Part shown: positions 10,613 through 20,996 of the stretch, in pieces
Position numbering within the stretch: the first letter of the stretch is position 1
How the letters are laid out: every line of letters starts with the position of its first letter
Assembly: GCF_000344685.1 (NCBI RefSeq)
Contig: NW_006920418.1
Coordinates: forward strand, 1,584,526 to 1,648,525
DNA: 64,000 bases
Direction of reading: 5' to 3'
From: Gloeophyllum trabeum ATCC 11539
Lineage: Eukaryota; Basidiomycota; Agaricomycetes; Gloeophyllales; Gloeophyllaceae
Translations under genes and position numbers: made by a program
Notes under the pieces: model-generated
Told to the model about the DNA's origin: nothing
Databases searched by the model: none
What the model saw: only the letters and a program-made list of their open reading frames with translations

Positions 10613-12214
10613 TCAATGAAGCTCGTACTCCTCGCACGACCTTGTCTCCACCCTGACTATCCGAATACCATCTTCGGTGCTGTATCGCCGCAGTCGTACG
10701 CTGTCGTCGCTGTCGTCTTGCATATCGTCAGTCTGGGCGTCGTCCTCTGCCTTTCTCGCTAGCATGCTCAGCTTGCGGGAGTTGAGGATGAGGCGGGTCA
10801 CGGTTATGTTCGTCGCAGACCAGATGAAGCTGGGACGTAATCAGTTCTTCTCACCAGGGCCGCCGTTGAGCGGGGGCACTCACAAGACGCCTAGAAACAT
10901 CAGCGAAACCTATACGTAGGTTTGATCAGTCATGTGTGGCATCGTCAATTATCTTCGTATTGCTCACCGGTGCAATAATTGCAAGCGTCAGGTTGAAAAC
11001 CCTAAGGACTGTAGGGGGCGTTAGCCATCAACGAAATGCTAGCATAATTGAGCTAAAGTGTAGCTCACGCGTCAATGCCTGCATGATAATACTTCAGCGG
11101 ATCCTGGATCATCAACAGGCAAGTCAACAACGTTCACGTACAGCGAAGTAACCGAACCCATCGCGGTACAAGGCTTTCATAACAGGAGTATGCGCTGATG
11201 TTGGTCTGTCTATGGCATTCCAGCACACTGTCGTGAACACCATAACCTCGAAGATAATCTGTAATGTTCTTGTTCAATGGAGGTGGAGGTTCAGTGCGAA
11301 CACGGGAGGCGTACCCCTGGAAGCCAGAGCCACAGGACATTGATCTTCGTCCCAAGGGCGCACATATCAATGAGTTCGTCGAAGTATAGGACAGCTGGTA
11401 CGCCAAAGATTTAGTGGACGACTCCGTGATTGTGGCAGGACGTACGGAGAAGGCGAACGACCATGGCTGTCATGGTACCGATCGCCGCGAGTTGAGTTAG
11501 AACAAAAATAAGGAGCGTGGAGTAGACCAGCGCCCGTTTCCGGTCCCAGAGGATCCACAGCCTAAGCAACACCAGGACTGGAGGTTCGAATCAATAATGA
11601 GTACGAGGGAAAATATTGCTTTGTGAGCGGCCTACAGTTGCCAATAGCGATGCTGATCATGCCCATGTAGATGGCCAGGCTCAGCCACACCTTACAACTG
11701 GACCCGCGTTCTCAGTGTTGCGGAAGATACATAAGAGGGCCTGCCACTTACAACTACGCATGGATCAGTCAGCGTGCGATAATGGAACGATGCGATGAAT
11801 ACTCACCGTGTCAGAAAGGTGATGAGTGACCAGCCCACTCATTTCTGTACAAGGCACATCAGAGCAGCGTGGAGGGACACAGCACGAGATACTTACGGTA
11901 TGTATTGATGATAAGCATAACAGGAACAATATAACGAAGGCCCAGAAACAGAACTTTTGGCACAGCCCACTCCGCTTTCCAAACGAACTCGACTTCATCC
12001 TCGAACGTGAGGAGGTGATCCCATAGTAAAACCTGTCCTCCCTTTTGAGTATCAGCGTCCGCACAAATCACTTAAAGACTCACAACAAGACCGGCAGCTG
12101 AGCGATGCAGCCTTCAGTACGTGCAGAAGCGCGTCATGAACTGGACTCACCACTCAAGTAGCGAGTGGCCTGCACGTTGCGCAATACCGTCACCAGCTCA
12201 CGTACTTCAGCCAT
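10613..12214 (-). CDS. DUF6533 multi-pass membrane protein
   Basis: A basidiomycete-type polytopic membrane protein in about eight or nine exons. The start is MAEVRELVTVLRNVQATRY. The DUF6533 signature follows after intron 1 (SAAGLVVLLWDHLLTF, EDEVEFVWKAEWAVPKVLF, LRYIVPVMLIINTY). Later exons contain QMSGL-like MSGLVTHHLSD, WLSLAIYMGMISIAIGN, LLRLWILWDRKRALVYSTLL and IFVLTQLAAIGTMTAMVV, then FEVMVFTTVCWNAIDRPTS, LRVFNLTLAIIAP and FLGVFFIWSATNITVTRLIL. The cytoplasmic tail is acidic (AEDDAQTDDMQDDSDDS). About seven membrane helices can be seen. The biochemical role of the family is unknown to me; the topology resembles sensory seven-helix proteins, which is only an inference. The middle exon boundaries (11160-11800) are the least certain. 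Confidence 0.8.
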
Positions 12215-13182
12215 CCATTGTGAAGGGTCGAGCACAGTCCCCATCACTTCCTCCACGGACGGCTGTGGAATGGGCGGCTGCTGGAAGAGCGAGCCGCTGT
12301 TGTATGGCCCGCAAAGACTTTACACGGAAGCAGTGAGGGGCTCATGTCAGCGCGGTCGATCATATCCACACTGAAACTTCGTCTAGATGGTTTTGCTGTA
12401 TCGGAGAAATGGTGTAACCATCAGTGCTCCTGCCCCACGACCAGTGCCTGGCACGTTGAACGAGCTGGATAGCTGAAACCAAACTATGCTGTTGGTGGTT
12501 AGCTCATGGTTCTGCTGCTGTCTTACGGACCCACTCTATTACGGGCAATACGGCGGTGAGTCGTATACGCGCCGTCCGCTGCGCGATTATTCACTGAACG
12601 TGAAATGGCAGCCAAAGGCACCCAGGATCTGAGATTGCAAGGATCGAGAGCTCCTTGCACCGCCACACTGATAAGGCGGTCCGGCCATGTCGGGCATCTC
12701 CAGGACCACGTCGACAGAAAATGCTTTTCCTGAACAAGCAAAGCCGCGCGATGCGGACCGCATGCCCTTTGCATACCTGCCCCTGCCCTGCCACTCCGGA
12801 TGCCATTATGACCAAAGGGCTTCACCTGCATGTAACCGTATGTCTGGGGGATCCATGACCTGATCAAGGAACAGCGCAAAAGACAGTCAGGAAGACTTAT
12901 TGGCGGCCCGCCTGGACTTCCCGTGAGCTGCTGCTGCAGAGGGACCCAGGCACAGATAATTTGGATGAATAATTCGAAACCGGTCCGTGGATCCTGTCCC
13001 AGGTGGCGTACTGTGTTACTCGCTTTTAACATGAATGAGTCATAAGGTACATAGTTTGCTGGGAAACAGGACATGTTCTGGAAGCAGAAAGTAATGCATA
13101 TTCCATTCGTATACACAATATGTACTTGCCTAAGGTGGGCGAGAGTAGCCAGTCGAAAGTCGAGGGCTAGTATGATGCAGCT
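12215..13182. other. Intergenic region between DUF6533 gene and TF-A
   Basis: 968 bp without a convincing gene. A 197-codon open frame on the minus strand (12523-13116) and an overlapping plus-strand frame show no domain, no low-complexity structure and no splice signals in a coherent order. The promoter of the DUF6533 gene should lie just above 12215. Confidence 0.4.
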
Positions 13183-16100
13183 TTAGGCACCGCCGCCCGC
13201 ATTGCTCAGTGAGCTTGAGCATTGCATCAAGGTGTCCATACTGTCAATGTAGACATCCCAATCATCGAAGCTGAATCGGTATACATTAGGTCCTGGATGG
13301 CCAGAGTGAAGTCGTCATCCACTCACTCAAAGCCAGTCGGATAATTCGATAGCAAAGTCAAAGCGTCTTGATCAAAACCATTGGCACCGCCCGCAGGACG
13401 GGGGATAGAAGCAGAAACCGAGGGGTTTTGCCATTCCTGCGAATCGAAGCCGTTCTGCTCTGCGTTGATGTACGGCTGTCCAAAGCCCGAAGGAATGGAC
13501 GTAGAAGTAGAGGAGCTCGAAAGAGAGTCCACCGCACCATGCTCTGTCATGGTCGTCGCAAAGCCAGAGAAGAGGGATGCATTACCGGATGGGTCCCCTT
13601 GGAACGTACTAGCGGAACCCGAAGGCATGGAGCTAGAAGGAGCATGATGCTCTATCCCATTTGCCTGACCCATCCACAGACCAAACATATTATATTCTTG
13701 GCTCGAAGAAAGGCCCGTAGCTGACGTGAAGGAGCTCTCCCGGAAGTCCTCTGAAGATGTTTTGTACCGGATGTCATCCGGGGCGTTTCCTCCTTGCACG
13801 AAGTCACTCATCACGGCACTCTGGCCATCGGAAGTCAAAGGCAAGTCCATAGCTCGGTAAACCGCGGGCGCCGGGCTCTGGGATTGAGAAACCGAAGAGC
13901 CTGATTGAGTGGCTTCAGGGTCAGCATGAATATGGGTGCTTGAACTTCGAGAAGCACCCGCCGCCACTTTTTCCGCTGGCAGTGGTGGCGGCGCAGTGTT
14001 GGTCGGTAGATTGCTACCGCGCCTCGGACGTTTGAAACTCCTGCAGTTTTTCTGGGGCACGGGAAGAGGCAGCTCAGTAATGGACGCTAGTTCCCAGATG
14101 ATGTCCCTATAGAAGGTGAGAGCACGAAACCTACGACGACATTAGGAGTTACCATAATGCTCCAGCGACGGTCCAGCTTCGAGACCATAATAGTTTAGTC
14201 ATGAGGGCAAGTGCATAGCTATGAATACTTACCGGTCCTCAAGGTGTTTAAGCACACGGAGACCTCTGTGTACATCTGCCATCGCACTCTCAGGGTCTGC
14301 ACTTATCCCTAATCTCTTACCTCCCCAGGCTTGCAGTAACAGGAACATCGTAGCAGTAAACGTAGGTACGATCGTGCCAGGGTAGCTCTCCCTCCGCTGT
14401 CTAAGTGCGTCAGCGACGTTCAGAATGCAGCGAGCAGCGTTAGTGCATATGGCCAGGCATGACAACGACAGCGCCGAATTCTTTGAAGCCATGAAGGGGC
14501 GGTGTACCAGGATTTGGTTCTGATAGTAATTAATATATAGGAACGCAGATTGCTTGAAGAAGGTGGGATCGCCACAGGTGGGCACCCATCTCACTGGCAT
14601 TCGTCAGGTAGTGTTTGGCCCTGGATGAGGATGGACTCACGGTGGGCCGGAATCGTGTCGAACCACTGATTGGACGCAGAGTCCATTTCGGCAAGGATGC
14701 GCTGTTCCCAACCTTGCTGGTTGCGCCCCATGAGAGCTTGGTATCGGCGGTTGGTGTACTACCCAACTTCGTCAACACTGCATCTTTCCTTGGGATGGCT
14801 CACATACTATAGCTCGCAGTGCATTCCCCGTGTGCAGACTCATCTTCAGACAGTGGGTAAAGTATACCATCTTGGACGGCCTTTCGGAGTCTTGCTTGAA
14901 CTTCCCATCGGAATCAGGGTGCTCCAAATATTCGTCATCGCACTCCGCTGGAAAATCGACCTCTATTCTAAACAGGCGATGAGTCGGGTTTCATGTGCGA
15001 GATGAAGTACACCCACTCTTCAGCGTCAATGGAGCAAGGTCGTCCAATGGCGGCACTCATGTGACGATCATGAGCGATTAGGCACCTACAGCGGATTAGG
15101 AATTGGACGAAACGTTCAAGATGAGAGTTCCCGCTGACCAAAATGCCCTTTTCCACAACTCTGAGTCCAGTTTCCGTTGGTCCTCGTGGAACTTGCGCTT
15201 GTGGGCTCCTATGTCCTGAGCCAATCGTAGGGCATGCCCGACTATCACCCAGCCAACCTGAGGAGCTTGACCGCCTGTCACGAATATGAACAGCAACTGA
15301 ACAACAACTAAATTCAATCCCAGGGAAATCGTCAGACAGACTGAGGATCACACCAACATTGTATAGCTGTAAATCCTCCAAAGTGGTCGGTGCAACAAGG
15401 GATCGTGGGGCTGCCTGAACTTGAGTGAACCATTTCCACCCTGCAGATTGGGGTGAATATGAAGAATCAGAGGCTGTGGTGTATACACGCTCGTCGTCCG
15501 AATATCGAGATGCCACCGCGCAGACCATGAGAACAATATCCGCGAACTTTCGATCTGACAAGTGGAGGCCGTCCCGGAATTTTCGCTCAAAAGTCTGTTG
15601 GTGCAGGCACGGCGCCAAATAGTGCAGCTGATCAAAATAAATGCGGATCAAGGACTCCATAAGATCAACATCTGGATATTTGTAACTTGGAAGTATAATT
15701 TCGTGCGCCGGCAATTCCCACTATATGCATCCGGGTCAGAATCCATCATAAAGCGACTTGGGTGACAACGGTACCAGCTGAGGACGCCAGAACTCTTCAC
15801 GGAATGACCGAAATGCACATGTGGGGCGAGTCCCGGTATTCTCTGCCTTAAGCATGATTGCGGATTTAATCATGGAGAACCCGCTTGATTTACCCAGGTA
15901 CCTGCGATGGGGAGGGTCCAGAGAGAGACCGGCGACGGCGGGACCTAGGGTAGTGGCGATAAAGTGCTCATCATCGCTTGAGACATTTTCGGGATCATCC
16001 TCGGCATTCTTGGAGCGACTCTCGTAGGAAGGACCAGGTTCAGCGCTGCCGGAGCTAGAGCCACTCGAAAAGCGCTTCGGGCGACGTGCTTCAGAGTCAT

Positions 16101-16761
16101 CCTTTCCAGGGAAATTCCCGTTGCGTATGCGATCTTTGTCGAGAGGCTCTCCTACCTCTTCTGTGATAACATGTCCGTCCTGCGCAGTGCATACGATGAA
16201 GATCCTGTCAACCCTTACTCTGTAATACTGACCTCGCGTAGTAGACTTTCTAGCTTGGCGATACGTGCTTCAAGGAGTCTCACGTAACTTGTGTGGCAGT
16301 TGTAAGTGCCAATAGGCGATATACGCTCGAGAGCTTACCCTTTCGGTGGGCCATGTTTCTGCGTATGAGGTATGAGTGAACGCTACATTTGCGAAAGGCG
16401 ACCATTCGGACATCAGCCTGACCTTTAAAGGCACGTTATATGTGCATTCCGTTTTGAAGACTACGCAGTTAGGACAAGGAATCCCAGATCCTTCCTCGCC
16501 GTCGCCTCAGATAGAAATGGGTTTAAAGTCACCCTGGGCGTAAGCTTCCTGTCTAATGAAGAATATCTCTTGACACCTACAACGGACTAGTGCCTCTCAT
16601 CAGTATGTCTTTCCACCCATTTCACGCGACCACGTACTTCGCTTGCGCCTGCACGTATCACAAGCACGAGCAACTGGTTTGCTCGACACTTTTGCTCTCT
16701 TTGGTTTCGGTTCCTCGCTCTTCTCAGGCTTGGACTGCGTGCTGGAGGTCGAGGCGGGCAT
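13183..16761 (-). CDS. Zn2Cys6 fungal transcription factor, TF-A
   Basis: A regulator with an N-terminal binuclear zinc cluster and a Fungal_trans (PF04082-type) middle domain. Exon 1 (16638-16761) runs from MPASTSSTQSKPEK to ARACDTCRRKR. A 6-nt exon (16581-16586) supplies Ile-Arg, and exon 3 begins at 16505 with CDGEEGSGIPCPNCVVFKTE. Together they give the full six-cysteine cluster. Conserved middle-domain pieces include YFDQLHYLAPCLHQQTFERK, DIVLMVCAVASRYSDDERV and GHALRLAQDIGAHKRKF, with CLIAHDRHMSAAIGRP further on. The C-terminal third is Ser/Pro/Gln-rich and low in complexity. The last exon reads FDDWDVYIDSMDTLMQC and ends at 13183. It is paralogous to TF-B and TF-C downstream on the same strand. 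Target genes cannot be inferred. Its 5' end faces the RAD51D-like gene across 319 bp. Confidence 0.87.
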
Positions 16762-17080
16762 TCCTAAACGATGTACCGTTCAGCAGCTCAAGGCAACGAT
16801 GTCCGGGTCGAGCACAAAAAGCGGATTCCGCAGTCGTCGTGTTTCATTCGAGTACGTTCACAAGCTATGCCCGTTTGTCACTCACAACCACCCTGTAAAG
16901 CCGAGATCTAGAGATTCGCGTCTCGTCCTGTGGCGCTGTCTCTCACAGTCAACAAACTGCCTGCGGCTTCGACCGCATATACAAAGCACGCAAACATGTC
17001 TTCGTCCGACGCACAACCTTCCTGTTGATCTCTCGTGCTATACTTACGAAACTATTGAAGCCTGAGGTTCTTCACTGGCT
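16762..17080. promoter_or_regulatory. Divergent promoter region TF-A / RAD51D-like
   Basis: A 319-bp interval between two head-to-head start codons (16761 minus, 17081 plus). It must contain both proximal promoters or 5' UTRs. No clear TATA box was seen. Confidence 0.4.
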
Positions 17081-18403
17081 ATGGACCTGCAAGACTTAGT
17101 ACCTCCTCTGCCGACGGACTTCGTTGAGGCCTTGCAAGAATGTGGCATCCGCACGGATATGGACTTGCTATTTCCCGGATCAGTCGAGGACCTGCAGGCG
17201 AAGCTTTCTTCGGGTGTTGTTTCCCGAGATATACTTGAAACTTACACAGCCCAACTTGCTGAGAGTGCGTCTGCTCCAGTTTCGACCGGCGTTGAATGCT
17301 ATAGGCGGGCCAGTCTCTCAGCGACAAAGGATCCTCGATTTCGCAGCGGTGTGCATGCTCTGGACGTGTTGTTAGACGGCTTCGGTGGTTCACGAGTTAT
17401 AGAAATATCCGGAGTGAAGGGCTCCGGTAAATCGGTAAGAGCGTCCCACGAAACCACCCCCCAGAAGGTATTGAAGGACATGAAGGCTCTTGCTCTGCAT
17501 CTAGTTTGCAAACATCTATCCGAGGTCTCCGACTCAAGTGTCCTATGGCTGGATACGACCGGTGACTTCCAAATCGACAGAGCGGTGCGATGGTTGGCGG
17601 CGGCGGAAGGAGAGGTTGTACCAATTTCTTGAAACGTTCTCATTTCACTCAGCGGCCGTCCATTAAGGCCTCCGGTACAGCCCTGGACAGACTGCACATT
17701 GCCATGCCTGCGGATGCCGAAGAAGCGGATAATATCCTGGACGCTCTACGCCAGTCACTCTCTGTTCGTCGAACTCAGGATCTTTAACGTATGCTTAACG
17801 TGTAACTTACTGCTGTATAGCACCCCGCGAAAGGTGGTCCTGTAATTCGTTGCGTCGTGATCGACACATTGTCAAAGCTTCTGTCTTGCCGTCTGAATGC
17901 TACCTCTTCTCAAGGTAATCCAAATACCATCCTTACCTTGCGGCATTCAACTTGTCTAAAAGGGCATGCAATCATGACAACGTTTATGCGACAACTCCGT
18001 TCTATGGCGCGGACGTTCTCCCTTGCAATATTTGTACGTATTTCCGAACGGCGAAGCATTGGGACAGCTAGATCCTGTCATCTCTTCTACCAGATAATCA
18101 ACGACACCAGCTACGCGTTGCCGTATAATGCACAATCGGCTTTTGCATCGAATACCAGAAAGCCTGCACTGGGACCAACGTTCGCATTCCTCACGGATGC
18201 TTGCCTCTGGCTAGCGAAGTATGACGCGGATCACCAGGTCGCTCAAGAGGGATCCACGACATACATCGCGGAGGTCTTGAGATCAAGAAAAACCGTATGT
18301 CAAGCACGGTCTGTTATACGCGATTCTCATCGAGTTAATTTGGCAGCAATCCCGAACATGGTGCACCTTCAGAATACGAGACGGTGTATTCCTCCAGTCT
18401 TGA
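17081..18403 (+). CDS. RAD51 paralogue, RAD51D-like recombinase
   Basis: RecA/RAD51-fold ATPase of about 330 aa in about six exons. Exon 1 (17081-17434) holds a helical N-terminal domain (MDLQDLVPPLPTDFVEAL) and the Walker A motif GVKGSGKS, which ends exactly at intron 1. Later exons give ALALHLVCKHLSEVSDSSVL with WLDTTGDF, then ALDRLHIAMPADAEEADNIL, the Walker B strand IRCVVIDTLSKLL and GHAIMTTFMRQLRSMARTF. The next piece is NTRKPALGPTFAFLTDACLW, which matches the KPALG-W region of RAD51D. The last exon ends TWCTFRIRDGVFLQS. RAD51D and XRCC2 act in homologous recombination by loading and stabilising RAD51. I assign RAD51D over XRCC2 or Rad55/57 on the KPALG motif; an alignment would settle it. 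Position between two TF paralogues looks incidental. Confidence 0.82.
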
Positions 18404-18740
18404 AAAGCATACTGCATCCTGTCGAAGAGATGTCCTGCGCTTCCTCCTATCACCGCCTGCAGTACTGCAGGGCAATCCTCGCCAATGTTGTTGGTTTGGG
18501 AAATGTGCCGGCGATGAGGATTGTGACGCTAGCGAAGGTTTCGTGAACTTGACTCAAAGCTTCCACGAGATACGTACATTTGGGATGTACATAAGTGAAA
18601 CACTCAGGCTGCCGATCATGCCATCAGATGCTCCCTTCCAGCCATTTGCAGATCGATGGGCCCGCTTTCTGAAAATCATTTACAGTCGGACCACGTCGGA
18701 CAAGCAATTTCAAGTCCCCGAGAGACAGAAATCGGACCAT
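18404..18740. other. Unassigned single-copy sequence 3' of RAD51D-like gene
   Basis: 337 bp between the RAD51D-like stop and the start of the duplicated block. It is open on the plus strand but has no start, domain or splice logic that I recognise. Confidence 0.35.
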
Positions 18741-19750
18741 CTGGACTTCTCTACCTTCTTCCGACGTCCCTGGCACCCACTCCGACCCACTCCGACTATA
18801 CGTGGTTTTCTGAATTGATGGTCTATCGATCTGCAAGCGGCTGTCAGTATCTGATGTTAGCGGTTGCGTGAATCCGGGGATAGTATTCCACATGTAACCG
18901 GTCCAGTCATCACAGCTGGCGTGGTAATTTATGGTTCATTCAGACACTCAATGCATCTGAGCCCAAACCGATTAACGTACCCCAGGGCCGGCGGCATACC
19001 TGACAGCATCTCGAGAGCATTGTCAGTCATGCCTGATGCGTCGGTAGGCGCAGCGAACTGCGTGTTGGCATAAGTTTGCCATAAACCAGGCGGATGAGCA
19101 CCTTGGTCCGAGGCCCCCGGGCCCATGCTATGCATAGCTGATATGGATTGCATATGTCGCTCAATGCCTAGGACCTGCGTGACGACAGAGGCCAAATACC
19201 TGTCAGATAGTAGTTAGATCCAGGGCAGTATTGAAACACCTTACATGCGCTGTTGAGAATGACGAAGTATATGCGTGATCACTTGGATCTACTTCACCCC
19301 GGTACGACGGATGCAGGACACCTAAGTGGTAGGGATCTGCTATATGGCCCACGTTCGGGTAGGGAACGTTGGTAGTTGGAGTTGCGCTGCTTGATGGTGC
19401 CGATGCCAGACTTGCAACATCAACTGCGTGTGTGTACCCCGTGTAGTTGGAGTCGAGCCGTGTACCCCTTTCTTGCAGACTCGGTGGCTGAGCTCCATAT
19501 GCACCTGAATTCACTCCGGAGGAAGAAGAGGCTGATCCACTGTGTTGCGGTATCACGCCCGGGGTGGAACTTGCCTCCTGCTCCTCGGCAGGTGCATCTC
19601 CGTCCCACCCTGGAGATGGGCCGGACGTCAGGATCGAGAGAGGAATATTATCGATTGCGGCCAAACCCATGATCATGTCACTGTAAAGTGTTCGTATGTC
19701 AGATCGTTTCTACCGTCAGTGCCTGAGAGACGTCTTACACTAGAATCCCT
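18741..19750. repeat. First copy of a ~1.01-kb duplication abutting the gap (TF-B 3' exons)
   Basis: This block matches 19986-20996 base for base at an offset of 1,246, apart from a short difference at its left edge (TGGCACCCACTCC here, TGGAACCCACCTCC in the second copy, a substitution and one extra base). It contains copies of the last TF-B exons (for example the 157-codon minus-strand frame 19203-19676, identical to 20449-20922). It stops abruptly at the N run, where the second copy carries on into the rest of TF-B. The simplest reading is two unmerged overlapping contig ends, that is, an assembly artefact rather than a gene fragment. Confidence 0.85.
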
Positions 19751-19985
19751 NNNNNNNNNNNNNNNNNNNNNNNNNNNNNNNNNNNNNNNNNNNNNNNNNN
19801 NNNNNNNNNNNNNNNNNNNNNNNNNNNNNNNNNNNNNNNNNNNNNNNNNNNNNNNNNNNNNNNNNNNNNNNNNNNNNNNNNNNNNNNNNNNNNNNNNNNN
19901 NNNNNNNNNNNNNNNNNNNNNNNNNNNNNNNNNNNNNNNNNNNNNNNNNNNNNNNNNNNNNNNNNNNNNNNNNNNNNNNNNNNNN
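19751..19985. other. Assembly gap (235 N)
   Basis: A run of N separates two near-identical copies of the same sequence. Open frames that cross it are meaningless. Confidence 1.
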
Positions 19986-20996
19986 CTGGACTTCTCTACC
20001 TTCTTCCGACGTCCCTGGAACCCACCTCCGACCCACTCCGACTATACGTGGTTTTCTGAATTGATGGTCTATCGATCTGCAAGCGGCTGTCAGTATCTGA
20101 TGTTAGCGGTTGCGTGAATCCGGGGATAGTATTCCACATGTAACCGGTCCAGTCATCACAGCTGGCGTGGTAATTTATGGTTCATTCAGACACTCAATGC
20201 ATCTGAGCCCAAACCGATTAACGTACCCCAGGGCCGGCGGCATACCTGACAGCATCTCGAGAGCATTGTCAGTCATGCCTGATGCGTCGGTAGGCGCAGC
20301 GAACTGCGTGTTGGCATAAGTTTGCCATAAACCAGGCGGATGAGCACCTTGGTCCGAGGCCCCCGGGCCCATGCTATGCATAGCTGATATGGATTGCATA
20401 TGTCGCTCAATGCCTAGGACCTGCGTGACGACAGAGGCCAAATACCTGTCAGATAGTAGTTAGATCCAGGGCAGTATTGAAACACCTTACATGCGCTGTT
20501 GAGAATGACGAAGTATATGCGTGATCACTTGGATCTACTTCACCCCGGTACGACGGATGCAGGACACCTAAGTGGTAGGGATCTGCTATATGGCCCACGT
20601 TCGGGTAGGGAACGTTGGTAGTTGGAGTTGCGCTGCTTGATGGTGCCGATGCCAGACTTGCAACATCAACTGCGTGTGTGTACCCCGTGTAGTTGGAGTC
20701 GAGCCGTGTACCCCTTTCTTGCAGACTCGGTGGCTGAGCTCCATATGCACCTGAATTCACTCCGGAGGAAGAAGAGGCTGATCCACTGTGTTGCGGTATC
20801 ACGCCCGGGGTGGAACTTGCCTCCTGCTCCTCGGCAGGTGCATCTCCGTCCCACCCTGGAGATGGGCCGGACGTCAGGATCGAGAGAGGAATATTATCGA
20901 TTGCGGCCAAACCCATGATCATGTCACTGTAAAGTGTTCGTATGTCAGATCGTTTCTACCGTCAGTGCCTGAGAGACGTCTTACACTAGAATCCCT
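19986..20996. repeat. Second copy of the ~1.01-kb duplication (true TF-B 3' end)
   Basis: This copy is continuous with the rest of TF-B on its right and is therefore taken as the genuine locus. Its left edge touches the gap, so the bases nearest 19986 may be low quality. Confidence 0.85.

Noticed and set aside
11580..11595. GGTTCGAATC resembling a tRNA B box
   Set aside because: No A box at the right distance, no cloverleaf stems, and the site lies inside the DUF6533 gene.
12523..13116. 197-codon minus-strand open frame
   Set aside because: No domain, composition of a chance frame in GC-balanced DNA, and an overlapping frame of similar quality on the other strand.
18624..19750. First copy of the duplicated block considered as a truncated TF pseudogene
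   Set aside because: Base-level identity to TF-B and abrupt end at the N run point to assembly, not to an old pseudogene.
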